This document shows, piece after piece, positions 53,192 through 61,861 of a DNA stretch of 64,000 nucleotides. The notes below the pieces were generated by a model. That model searched no databases, was not told the origin of the DNA, and was given only the letters and a program-made list of their open reading frames with translations. Every line of letters begins with the position of its first letter. Positions within the stretch are counted from its first letter, which is position 1. The position numbers were made by a program, and so were the translations under genes. This DNA is from Streptomyces nigrescens (GTDB lineage Bacteria > Actinomycetota > Actinomycetes > Streptomycetales > Streptomycetaceae), in contig AP026074.1 in NCBI GenBank assembly GCA_024349765.1, positions 310,001-374,000 on the forward strand. The letters are read 5' to 3'.

Positions 53192-55789
53192 ATGACTGAG
53201 CAGTACGTGTGCCATCTTCACGAGGTTGACGAGACGCAGGTCGCGGTCGTCGGCGGCAAGGGCGCGCACCTGGGCGGGCTGTCGCGGATCGACGGCATCC
53301 GCGTGCCGGCCGGTTTTTGCGTGACGACGGACGCCTTCCGGCGGATCATGGCGGAAGCGCCGTCGATCGACGAGCGGCTCGATCAGCTGTCGCGCTTGAA
53401 CCCGGACGACCGGGAGGCGATCCGCACGCTCAGCGCGCAGATCCGCCGGACCATCGAAGCGATCGCCCTCCCGGACGACCTCGCGGCGGCGATCACCCGC
53501 GCGCTCGCCCAGCTCGGCGAGCAGGACGCCTACGCGGTCCGATCCAGCGCGACGGCAGAGGACCTGCCGACCGCCTCCTTCGCCGGCCAGCAGGACACGT
53601 ATCTGAACATCGTGGGTCCGACGGCGATCCTCCAGCACGTCAGCCGGTGCTGGGCCTCGCTGTTCACCGAGCGGGCCGTGACCTACCGCCAGCGGAACGG
53701 CATCGACCACCGTACGGTCCACATGGCCGTGGTCGTGCAGCAGATGGTGTTCCCGCATGCGGCCGGCATCCTGTTCACGGCCGACCCCGTCACAGGCAAC
53801 CGCAAGGTCGCCACCGTGGACGCCGGCTTCGGCCTCGGCGAGGCCCTGGTCTCCGGCCTGGTGAACCCGGACGTCTTCAAGGTGCGGGACGGCGAAGTCG
53901 TCGCCAGGACGATCGCCGCCAAACAGCGTGCCCTTCACGCCCTGCCGGCCGGCGGCACGCGGGAAGTGGCGATCGACCCGCAGCAGCAGGGGCAGCCGGC
54001 GCTGACGGACGCGCAGGTCCTGGAGCTCGTGCGGCTCGGACGGCGGATCGAAGCGCACTTCGGCCGCCCGCAGGACATCGAGTGGTGCCTGGTCGATGAG
54101 GGCTTCCGGATCGTTCAGAGCCGGCCGATCACCACGCTGTTCCCCATTCCCGAGATCGGCGACCAGGAGAAGCACGTCTACCTCTCCGTCGGCCATCAGC
54201 AGATGATGACCGACCCCATGAAGCCCCTGGGGATCTCCATGTGGCAGCTGACGGCCATGACGCCGATGCACGAGGCCGGCGGGAGGCTGTTCGTCGACGC
54301 CACCGCGCGCCTCGTCTCGCCCGTGGGCCGCGCCGGCCTCCTGGACCTCTTGGGGAAATCCGATCCGCTGTTCAGGGATGCGCTGGAGACCGTCCTGGAC
54401 CGCGACGACTTCGTCCCGTTGCTCCCGGACACGGGCCCTGCCGAGCCGCCGGCCGGCGGTGCGCCCGCCCCCATCGAGACCGATCCGAGCATCGTCACCG
54501 AGCTGATCGAGCGCAGCCAGGCATCCATCGCCACCCTGCAGCGCGACATCCGCACGAAGTCCGGACCGGCGCTTTTCGACTTCCTGTTGGAGGCCTTCGA
54601 GGAGCACAAGCGCGTCCTCAGTGATCCGCTGAACTTCCAGGCGATCATGGCGGGCATGGAGGCCACATGGTGGCTCAACGACAAGCTGCAGGAATGGCTC
54701 GGCGAGAAGAACGCGGCTGACACGCTCACGCTGTCCGCCCCCGACAACGTCACGTCGGAGATGGGACTGGCGCTGCTCGACGTCGCAGACGTGATCCGCC
54801 CGCATGCTGAGGTGGTGGCCTTCCTGCAGGGCGTCGAGGACGACAACTTCCTCGACGAGCTGGCGAAGCTCCCGGGTGGGACCGAAGCACGCGATGCCAT
54901 CGAGGCCTACCTCGACCGGTACGGCATGCGCTGCGTCGGCGAGATCGACATCACGAGGCCGCGCTGGCGCGAGCGCCCGACCACGCTGGTGCCCGTGATC
55001 CTCGACAACGTGAGGATCTTCGAGGCGGGCGCCGCCGGGCGGCGCTTCGAGCAAGGGCGCCAGGAGGCGCAGCAGAAGGAACAGGACGTGCTGTCACGCC
55101 TGCGGGCCCTGCCGGACGGGGAGCAGAAGGCCGTCGAGACCAAGCGGATGATCGACCGGGTCCGGACCTTCATCGGGTACCGGGAGTACCCGAAGTACGG
55201 CATCGTCAGCCGCTACTTCGTCTACAAGCAGGCCCTGCTGGAGGAGGCCGAGCGCCTCGTGCAGGCCGACGTGCTTGCTGAGCAGGAGGACGTCTTCTAC
55301 CTCACGTTCCAGGAGTTCCACGACGTCGTGCGCTCGCACCAGGTGGACGACCGGCTCATCCAGCAGCGCAAGGACGCGTTCCGGTCGTACCACGCGCTCA
55401 CACCGCCCCGGGTGCTGACATCGGACGGCGAGGGTGTCAGCGGGGCGTACCGGCGCGACGACGTGCCGGCCGGTGCCCTGATCGGCCTACCGGTTTCCGC
55501 CGGGACCATCGAGGGCAGGGCCCGCGTCATCCTCGACATGACGCAAGCCGATCTCGAAGCGGGCGACATCCTGGTCACGACCTTCACGGACCCCAGCTGG
55601 TCGCCGCTGTTCGTCGGAATCGCGGGCCTGGTGACGGAGGTGGGCGGCATGATGACCCATGGCGCGGTGATCGCCCGGGAGTACGGCCTGCCGGCCGTCG
55701 TGGGCGTGGAGCAGGCCACCCGGCTGATCCGGGACGGGCAGCGGATCCGCGTACACGGCACCGACGGGTACGTCGAGATCCTGTCTTGA
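53192..55789 (+). CDS. rph: Rifamycin-inactivating phosphotransferase
   Basis: 865 residues, the size of known Rph enzymes. The N-terminal ATP-binding domain has VGGKGAHLGGLSRI and VRSSATAEDLPTASFAGQQD. The middle region is the rifamycin-binding part, and the C-terminal swivelling His domain holds GGMMTHGAVIAREYGLPA, with the catalytic His at 823. This three-domain PPDK-like plan transfers the beta-phosphate of ATP through the His to the C21 hydroxyl of rifamycins, inactivating them. The ATG is preceded by GAGGGAAGG (53174-53182). The RAE just upstream indicates induction by rifamycins, together with helR. Confidence 0.95.
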   Translation: MTEQYVCHLHEVDETQVAVVGGKGAHLGGLSRIDGIRVPAGFCVTTDAFRRIMAEAPSIDERLDQLSRLNPDDREAIRTLSAQIRRTIEAIALPDDLAAAITRALAQLGEQDAYAVRSSATAEDLPTASFAGQQDTYLNIVGPTAILQHVSRCWASLFTERAVTYRQRNGIDHRTVHMAVVVQQMVFPHAAGILFTADPVTGNRKVATVDAGFGLGEALVSGLVNPDVFKVRDGEVVARTIAAKQRALHALPAGGTREVAIDPQQQGQPALTDAQVLELVRLGRRIEAHFGRPQDIEWCLVDEGFRIVQSRPITTLFPIPEIGDQEKHVYLSVGHQQMMTDPMKPLGISMWQLTAMTPMHEAGGRLFVDATARLVSPVGRAGLLDLLGKSDPLFRDALETVLDRDDFVPLLPDTGPAEPPAGGAPAPIETDPSIVTELIERSQASIATLQRDIRTKSGPALFDFLLEAFEEHKRVLSDPLNFQAIMAGMEATWWLNDKLQEWLGEKNAADTLTLSAPDNVTSEMGLALLDVADVIRPHAEVVAFLQGVEDDNFLDELAKLPGGTEARDAIEAYLDRYGMRCVGEIDITRPRWRERPTTLVPVILDNVRIFEAGAAGRRFEQGRQEAQQKEQDVLSRLRALPDGEQKAVETKRMIDRVRTFIGYREYPKYGIVSRYFVYKQALLEEAERLVQADVLAEQEDVFYLTFQEFHDVVRSHQVDDRLIQQRKDAFRSYHALTPPRVLTSDGEGVSGAYRRDDVPAGALIGLPVSAGTIEGRARVILDMTQADLEAGDILVTTFTDPSWSPLFVGIAGLVTEVGGMMTHGAVIAREYGLPAVVGVEQATRLIRDGQRIRVHGTDGYVEILS

Positions 55790-55860
55790 CCGACCGGACC
55801 GAGTAGCCCCATGTCCCCATCAGGACCACCCGCCAAGCGGCCGTTCAATGAAGGGGGCGA

Positions 55861-58800
55861 CTACCACGGCAGATCTGGATACGGCGGCAGGCCGCCGCTG
55901 TTGACCCAGTTCCGGACGCGTTCGACCGTACTGGCGTCGTGCGCGTCCGTCAGCGTCGCGGCTCGGGTCAGTGGGGCCTGCGCGGCGGTGAGGCGGCCGA
56001 GTCGGGCGTGGGCGAGGGCTACGCACACCAGGGCCCGGGCTTCCTGAACTCGGTCGTCGAGCGCGCCCCAGAGCCGCGCGGCGGTGTCGTAGGCGGCGGC
56101 GCTGGCATCGTGGCGGCCGTCGGCTTCGCGGTGGAGCCGACCGAGGTACATCAGCGTGGTGGCCTGCAGTTCCTGTTCGCCGGCAGCGCGGAAGTGGTCG
56201 CGCGCTCGGGCGAAGTGCCGGGCGGCCGGACCGGTGTGGCCCTGGCTGGACTCGATGCCGCCGAGCTGCATCAGCGCGCGCCCGAGCAGGCCGGGGTCGG
56301 GTGCGCTCGCGCTGCGTGCCGTGCGCACCGCGTCTTCCAGGTGGTCTTGGGCGCGGCGCCACTCGCCGCGGTCGCGGTGGGCGAGGCCGAGGTCGATGAG
56401 GACTCCGGCGGTGAGCGATGCGTCGTGTGCCTGCCGGGCGGAGCGGACGGCCGCGTGGAGCGTGGAGAGGGCACCGGACGCGTCACCCGAGCGGGCATGG
56501 GCCCGGGCGAGGGCGTGGAGCGCGCGGGCCCGGCCCGCGGCGTCCGCGGTGCGTCGGCAGCTGTCGTGAGCCTGCTGCAGCAACCGGACCGCGCCCCTGG
56601 TGTCGCCCTCGGCGAGCAGGATCTCGCCGAGGTTGAGTTGTGCCCCGCTCTCCACATCCGCCGCACCCGCCCTGCGGGCGCGGCGGATACCGTCCCGTAG
56701 CGCGGCGACGGCCTCTTCGGTGCGGCCCGTGCGGTAGAGGCTGATTGCCTGGTTGCAGTTCAGTCGGCACTCGTCGGCGGGCTGTCGCAGCACGCGGTAC
56801 AGCTCCTGGCTGCGCCGATAGGCGGTGACGGCCCGGGCGGAGTCGCCCGCGGCGTCGTGGGTGATGCCGGACTGTTCCAGCACGGTGGCGTGACCGGCCC
56901 GGTCCCCGTCGTCCTGGTAGCGCTGCGCCGCCTCGGCAAAGGCGGCGTGGGCGTCGTCGTAACGCCGCAGCGCCCGGTGGGCGGTGCCGAGCCGGACCAG
57001 AATGTGCGCGGCGCGGTCGCCGTCGAGGGCCGCGGTGTAGTGCGCGGCGGCGCGGTCGTGCTGGGCCCGTGCGGTGGCGATGTCGCCCAGTTCGATGAGG
57101 CAGGTGCGCTCATGAGGACCACAGGTGGCCTGGCCGGCCGGGCCGCGGTGCAGCCGGTGCGCCTCGGCTGCGGCACGGTGGGCTGCTTCCAGTTCCCCCA
57201 ACTGCCGCAGGACCCGGGCGAGTCGGTACAGCGCCTGCGCGAGCGGAAGATGCCCACCGGTGGACCGCAGTTGGCGTACGGCGCGGGTGAGCAGGGTCCT
57301 GGCGCGGGCGTATTCGCCACGCGCCTCGTGCAGCCGGCCCGTGTTTGCCAGGGCCATGGCGTGGGCGGTGCCGTCTGCGGCGGCCGCCGCGGCGGAGGCC
57401 GCGTGCTGCGCGGTGGCCTGCCAGGCAGCCAGCTCCTCCTGCTCCTCCAGGTGCGGCGCGAGGGCGAAGGCGAGCCGCCAGGCATACGGGCGAAGCGGGG
57501 CCGGCAGCCCGGCGGCCTGTTCCACCAGGGCGAGCAGGTTCTCCAGCTGCTGATCCAGCCAGCCGGACCGCCGGGGCGCGCCCGCGGTCAACTGCTCCTC
57601 GTACCACTCCAGGACCCGCCCGAGGGCAGACCGGCGCACGCTGTCGTCGTCCTGCTCGGCCGAGCGCTCGTGGGCGAAGAGACGCAGCAGGTCATGGAAG
57701 TGGATCTGGCCGGGTCCCGCGGCGTCCGACTCCACCAGATGGAGCCGGATCAGCCGGTCCAGGGCGGCCCTGGCCTCCGGCAGCGGCACCCCCACCGTGC
57801 GGGCGGCGGCCTCGTACGGGAGATCGACGGTGTGCGCGACGGCAGCGAGCCGGAAGAGCCGTTGCTCGGTGTCGGTCAGTTCGCGGTAGCTGAGCTGGAA
57901 GCTGGCGCGTACGTCGAGATGGCCGGAGGCCAGGGTGGCCAGCCGCTGGCGTTCGTCGGCAAGCCGGGCGGAAAGGTCACGCATGGTCCAGCCCGGGCTG
58001 TGCTTGAGCCGGGAGCCCGCGATCCGCAGAGCGAGCGGCAGCCGCCCGCAGAACCTCACGACGTCATCCGTGCTCTGCCGGTCGGCGTTGACCGCGTCGA
58101 CGCCGACGATGCGGGTCAGCAGCTCGACCGCTTCGGCATCGGTGAAGACGTTGAGGGTGAGGGAGTGCGTCGCCTCCAACCCGGCCAGCCGGGAGCGGCT
58201 TGTGATCACTACGGTGCACGAGGCGCTGCCGGGCAGCAACGGCCGCACCTGTGCCTCACTGGAGGCGTTGTCCAGCAGGATCAACGCTCGCTTGCCCGCG
58301 AGCAGGGTCCGGTAGCGCGCGGCGGCGGCCTCCACGGTGCGTGGGACGCGGCGCTCGCCGAGGCTGTGCAGGAACTGCTCCAGCACCGCCAGCGGCTCCG
58401 CGGGCTCCGGATCGTCGTCCGCGCCCCGGAGGTTGGCGTACAACCGGGCGTCCGGGAACCGCCCCACCACACGGTGCGCGAGATGGATCTGCAGGGTGGA
58501 CTTGCCCACGCCGGGTGTGCCGTCGATGGCGGAGATCAGCAGCGTTCGCGAGCCGGCCTTGATCAGCCGCTGGAGCTCCAGCAACTCCTCCTCACGGCCG
58601 GTGAAGTCGCCCACGTCCCGCGGGAGTTCGTCAGGTGCTGCGGTCGCGCCCGGTTCGCCCGTCGTGGAGGCACGGACCTGCAAGGTGACGGCCAGCGCCA
58701 GCAGGGCGCCCTCCACCGCCCAGGGCGCCCACCCGCTACCGCCGACCCAGTCCTTGACCGTGTCGGTGGCCACGCCCTGCACGATCGCCAGCAGGCTCGC

Positions 58801-58866
58801 CGCGGCGGCGGGCAGCGCGGCAGGCAGGTACCGGCGGTGGCGCATGCGACGGCTCGTCCCCGCCAC
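55861..58866 (-). CDS. STAND NTPase: membrane-anchored NB-ARC with TPR repeats
   Basis: 1001 residues from GTG 58866. Two N-terminal hydrophobic helices (about 13-28 and 46-64) are followed by an NB-ARC core: P-loop GTPGVGKST (about 116-124), Walker B RALILLDNAS (about 193-202), GRLPLAL (about 277-283) and a winged helix. A long C-terminal TPR superhelix (about 420-980, for example AHAAFAEAAQRYQDDGDRAG) completes it. There is no N-terminal DNA-binding domain, unlike AfsR. STAND proteins act as signal switches or in phage defence. The start overlaps the stop of the upstream secreted protein gene by one base, so they are an operon. Confidence 0.85.
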   Translation of the reverse strand: MAGTSRRMRHRRYLPAALPAAAASLLAIVQGVATDTVKDWVGGSGWAPWAVEGALLALAVTLQVRASTTGEPGATAAPDELPRDVGDFTGREEELLELQRLIKAGSRTLLISAIDGTPGVGKSTLQIHLAHRVVGRFPDARLYANLRGADDDPEPAEPLAVLEQFLHSLGERRVPRTVEAAAARYRTLLAGKRALILLDNASSEAQVRPLLPGSASCTVVITSRSRLAGLEATHSLTLNVFTDAEAVELLTRIVGVDAVNADRQSTDDVVRFCGRLPLALRIAGSRLKHSPGWTMRDLSARLADERQRLATLASGHLDVRASFQLSYRELTDTEQRLFRLAAVAHTVDLPYEAAARTVGVPLPEARAALDRLIRLHLVESDAAGPGQIHFHDLLRLFAHERSAEQDDDSVRRSALGRVLEWYEEQLTAGAPRRSGWLDQQLENLLALVEQAAGLPAPLRPYAWRLAFALAPHLEEQEELAAWQATAQHAASAAAAAADGTAHAMALANTGRLHEARGEYARARTLLTRAVRQLRSTGGHLPLAQALYRLARVLRQLGELEAAHRAAAEAHRLHRGPAGQATCGPHERTCLIELGDIATARAQHDRAAAHYTAALDGDRAAHILVRLGTAHRALRRYDDAHAAFAEAAQRYQDDGDRAGHATVLEQSGITHDAAGDSARAVTAYRRSQELYRVLRQPADECRLNCNQAISLYRTGRTEEAVAALRDGIRRARRAGAADVESGAQLNLGEILLAEGDTRGAVRLLQQAHDSCRRTADAAGRARALHALARAHARSGDASGALSTLHAAVRSARQAHDASLTAGVLIDLGLAHRDRGEWRRAQDHLEDAVRTARSASAPDPGLLGRALMQLGGIESSQGHTGPAARHFARARDHFRAAGEQELQATTLMYLGRLHREADGRHDASAAAYDTAARLWGALDDRVQEARALVCVALAHARLGRLTAAQAPLTRAATLTDAHDASTVERVRNWVNSGGLPPYPDLPW

Positions 58867-59507
58867 TACGGAATGATGGGCACCCGCGGGGCCGGCGGGG
58901 CCACCGGCGCGAGGTGCGGGACCTCAACCCGCGGCGGATCGATCGGCACCGACTTCCTGCCGGACGAGCCGGGACCCTCCTGGACGCGGCCCTGCCCGGC
59001 GCCCGACCAGCCCGGATAGTTGACCGAGCCCTGCGTGGGGAGAACGCCGGGATAGCGGCCGCCGAAGCCGGGGGTCGGGTAGCCGTTGGAGCCGTAGCCG
59101 AATCCGTACCCGCAGGTGTTGTAGGCGGGGAGACGGACCTCCTCGTACCACACCTTCAGCTTCTTCAGCCCGTGCGCGCCCTTGCCGACCCCGTAGAGGT
59201 GGGGGAGCTTCAGCGTCTTGCCCACGTGCAAGCACGGCCCACCGGAGTCCAGCGCGGACTCCGCCGCTGTCCCCGACTCCTCAGCCCCGCTCGTCGAGGC
59301 GTGGGGCGTGGGAGTGGAAGTGGGCGTGGGCGTCGATGACGGTTCCTCCGGGCTCACGGAGGCTGCCGGCGGGCGCGCCGTGCGGTGGGCTTGTACCTGC
59401 CGGTCGGCCCCGCCGCTCACACCGGCGTAGAGCCCGGCGGCCATCCCGAAGAGCACCACTCCCGAGAGCGCGGCCCCCGGTGTCACACCACGCCTCGGAG
59501 TGCGCAT
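58866..59507 (-). CDS. Secreted or membrane-tethered hypothetical protein
   Basis: 213 residues. One hydrophobic helix near the N-terminus (LSGVVLFGMAAGLYAGV, about 15-31) serves as signal or anchor. A Pro/Thr/Ser-rich linker (about 43-70) leads to an extracellular part with two Cys (GGPCLHVG and YNTCGYGFG), a Gly/Tyr/Pro-rich segment (about 130-165) and a Pro-rich tail. It is coupled by a one-base overlap to the STAND gene, suggesting that it is the external partner or sensor of that protein. A hairpin covers its ribosome site. Confidence 0.72.
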   Translation of the reverse strand: MRTPRRGVTPGAALSGVVLFGMAAGLYAGVSGGADRQVQAHRTARPPAASVSPEEPSSTPTPTSTPTPHASTSGAEESGTAAESALDSGGPCLHVGKTLKLPHLYGVGKGAHGLKKLKVWYEEVRLPAYNTCGYGFGYGSNGYPTPGFGGRYPGVLPTQGSVNYPGWSGAGQGRVQEGPGSSGRKSVPIDPPRVEVPHLAPVAPPAPRVPIIP

Positions 59508-59518
59508 GGACGTTCACC

Positions 59519-59549
59519 CCCCTCTCCCGCTCACGGTAGGGGAGAGGGG
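59519..59549 (-). promoter_or_regulatory. Hairpin over the ribosome site of the STAND operon
   Basis: CCCCTCTCCC (59519-59528) pairs with GGGAGAGGGG (59540-59549). On the minus strand the purine-rich arm next to the start codon is the only ribosome-site-like sequence before the ATG at 59507, so the stem could limit translation. A second stem with 8-bp arms (CCCGCCCT/AGGGCGGG) lies near 59670-59695 in the same 308-bp gap. Confidence 0.4.
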
Positions 59550-59815
59550 CCCCACCATGACGGGATTCCATTGGAAAAGGCTGACTTTCGGCCACCGACC
59601 GTCGTCGCCGCCTCGCACACGGTCGCGTCCGCGGTGGCTTCATCACGCCGGCGTGAATCGTGGGCTCAGCCCGCCCTGTCCGGGGGAGGGCGGGAAGGCA
59701 CGGATCACGCCAATCTCCCACGCTCCAAAGGAAGTTGCGCCGATCCGTTGACCGTCGGATCGGCGCCGCTCAACGATGTGGGGTCGCATCCCCCACCCCT
59801 GCCCCAGGAGGCAGC

Positions 59816-60376
59816 ATGCAACGCTCCCGAGCGGTAGCCGTCGGCACTCTCATCCTGCTCACCTGCACCGCCGCAGGCGCACACGCCGCGGAGCCGAAGG
59901 GCAAAGCGCCCACTGCCGTGTCCTGGTGCGAGCAGCAGGGTGGCACCGCGCAGAAGGAAGTGCCCTACTACACCAAGACCGGTACGCAGATGGTCCAGCT
60001 GGGCGGTGAGCGGGAGATGTGTACGTTCAGCGCCAAGGACGGCTCCCGGATCATGATCGCGGCCGACTCGCTGGCCGCCGACAAGCCCACCCTGGCCGCC
60101 CTCGCCTACCTTCATGCACCGAAGGATCCCGGTGGCAAGCCGGGCAATCCGTCCATCGCCTACTGCCAGACCCTCAACGGCACGGCGATGTACGGCCCGA
60201 GGCCGACCGACGGCGGCGGCTGGGCGCCGCCCGGCGAAACCCGTCCGGACAAGGCCGTCACCGCCTGCATGTTCGGCGACGGATCGCTGATCGATGCCTG
60301 GGGACTCAAGTACAAGGAAGGTGGTGTCATACGGGGTGCCGACCTCACCAAGAAATTCCGCGCCGCCATCCCCTGA
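59816..60376 (+). CDS. Secreted DUF333-like protein
   Basis: 186 residues from ATG 59816 (CAGGAGG upstream). The signal peptide is VAVGTLILLTCTAAGAHAAE. The mature part has two copies of a Cys motif: WCEQQGGTAQ with MCTFSAKDGS (about 37-76), and YCQTLNGTAM with ACMFGDGSLIDAWGLKY (about 122-165). This resembles the DUF333 pattern of small secreted proteins and suggests two disulfides. The function is unknown. It is divergent from the STAND operon. Confidence 0.78.
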   Translation: MQRSRAVAVGTLILLTCTAAGAHAAEPKGKAPTAVSWCEQQGGTAQKEVPYYTKTGTQMVQLGGEREMCTFSAKDGSRIMIAADSLAADKPTLAALAYLHAPKDPGGKPGNPSIAYCQTLNGTAMYGPRPTDGGGWAPPGETRPDKAVTACMFGDGSLIDAWGLKYKEGGVIRGADLTKKFRAAIP

Positions 60377-60512
60377 GCCCGTGACGTGGCCCGGGCCACG
60401 TCGGTCCACGGTGGAGCGACAGCAGGGCGGCAGCGCTCGCCCATGTGCCTGAGCCGGAGTGCAGGACGGGCCCGGAGCTCCATGCCCCCACCCGGCCGGG
60501 CCGCCCCGAACC

Positions 60513-61349
60513 TCACCTCTCCAGCAGCCGCCGCACGGACGGCACTGCCGCCAGGCCGTCCTCGTACCCGAGCACGGCCGCCACGCCCCGTACGTCCGGG
60601 TCGAAAGGATCGGCGCCGAAGCCTGCGCGTGCTCGTTCGGACGGCTCGATGACCACCGCCCGGTCGAGGACCTCCTGGCGTTCCTCGCTCGCGTAGGCCG
60701 GCAGCTCCGGCATCGGCCGGAGCACGATCACGCGGTCGGCGTCCTGGGCGAGTTCGGCGTTGGTGGCGGAGAAGGTCGCACCGTCGATGTAGTTCTCCTC
60801 TCCGATGGCGACCACCGGCCACAGTCCGGGGACGGCGCAGCTGGCGGTGAGGGCGTCGACGAGGCCGACCCCCGATGTGCTGGTGAAGACACTTCTGCTG
60901 CCGTCGCCGCGCACCGCGGTGACGCTGAAGCGGTCGCTGGGCCAGGAGTCTTCCGCCACCCGCTGGGCGACGGCGTCACGACGTCGGGACGGTTCGGTTC
61001 CGGAGCGCTCGTGGGACAGTTGCATGAACCGTCGGGTCTTCGCCGCCAGGGAATCCTCACTGCCGTGGACGGCGAGGATCTCCGGCATCACGTCGGTGAG
61101 GGCCACTGCCGGGGCGAGTTCGTCATTGCGGCGCCACTTGCGCACCACTCTGTCGTACTCGACGCGCGCCGCCCCGGCCTGGAGCACGGCGGCCGCGACG
61201 GCGGCACCGGCGGACGTTCCGATCACGTGGTCGACGGTGTCCAGGCGGAGGGACCCGGATTCTTCGAGTGCCGCGAGCGCGCCGATGGTCCAGCCGATCC
61301 CGGCGAGCCCGCCGCCTCCGAGCACCAGTGCCGTCGAATCGTGCGACAT
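60513..61349 (-). CDS. Patatin-like phospholipase family protein
   Basis: 278 residues from ATG 61349; the AGGGGG six bases upstream favours this over an ATG two codons earlier. The oxyanion hole LGGGGLAGIG (about 8-17), the Ser elbow GTSAGAA (about 43-49) and the Asp in YIDGAT (about 186-191) give the complete patatin dyad. Such enzymes hydrolyse phospholipid or other acyl esters in the cytoplasm. The rest is typical (DRVIVLRPMPELPA). No signal peptide. Confidence 0.88.
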   Translation of the reverse strand: MSHDSTALVLGGGGLAGIGWTIGALAALEESGSLRLDTVDHVIGTSAGAAVAAAVLQAGAARVEYDRVVRKWRRNDELAPAVALTDVMPEILAVHGSEDSLAAKTRRFMQLSHERSGTEPSRRRDAVAQRVAEDSWPSDRFSVTAVRGDGSRSVFTSTSGVGLVDALTASCAVPGLWPVVAIGEENYIDGATFSATNAELAQDADRVIVLRPMPELPAYASEERQEVLDRAVVIEPSERARAGFGADPFDPDVRGVAAVLGYEDGLAAVPSVRRLLER

Positions 61350-61861
61350 GCGCATCCCCCTCGCGTGGTCGGGCCGGTCGGCCGCTGTGCCGTGTCCGCT
61401 GTTCAGCCCGATCTTGAAGCGATCTATTCCGAGCGCTCGTCCCGCAATCCCCACCCGCCGGGGTGGGGCGGGGGAGCGACAACGACCCCTGGCCATCCGG
61501 CCGTTGTGATGAGCCCCGAGTTGGGGGCCGGTCCTGGTCCGGTCGAGGAGCTCGTCGACGCGCCTCCGGCGGAGGACGTCTGCCCCCGCCCGGTGGTGGC
61601 GTCGACCCCTCGCTCGCTGGAGATCGACGACTACACCGAGAGGAGCGTGCGCATGGCCGGACAGGCAGCGGTGCGCCGGAGGGTGCCCGCCCCGCACCCT
61701 GCGACGTGCTCCAGCGGTACGTGGACCGGCAACCCCACGACCTGCACGACTCCGACTGAAGCGGGGGCGGGCGGGTAAACGGCCAGCGTTGATCGAACGG
61801 CCCGGCCCGCTGTTGGGCATCCGTCGCGATGCGGGGCCGTCGCCCTACTTCTCGGGAGCTG
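61350..61861. other. Intergenic region between the patatin and glutamate synthase-like genes
   Basis: 512 bp. A + strand frame at 61508-61778 begins MSPELGAGPGPVEELVDAPP and contains EIDDYTERSVRMAGQAA, but its end turns into Pro/Thr-rich nonsense, while another frame near the end reads DVLQRYVDRQPHDLHDSD. This may be a small frameshifted gene. I do not recognise it and do not call it. Confidence 0.3.

Noticed and set aside
61508-61778. Possible small gene beginning MSPELGAGPG
   Set aside because: The second half loses protein character and another frame takes over. No family could be recognised.
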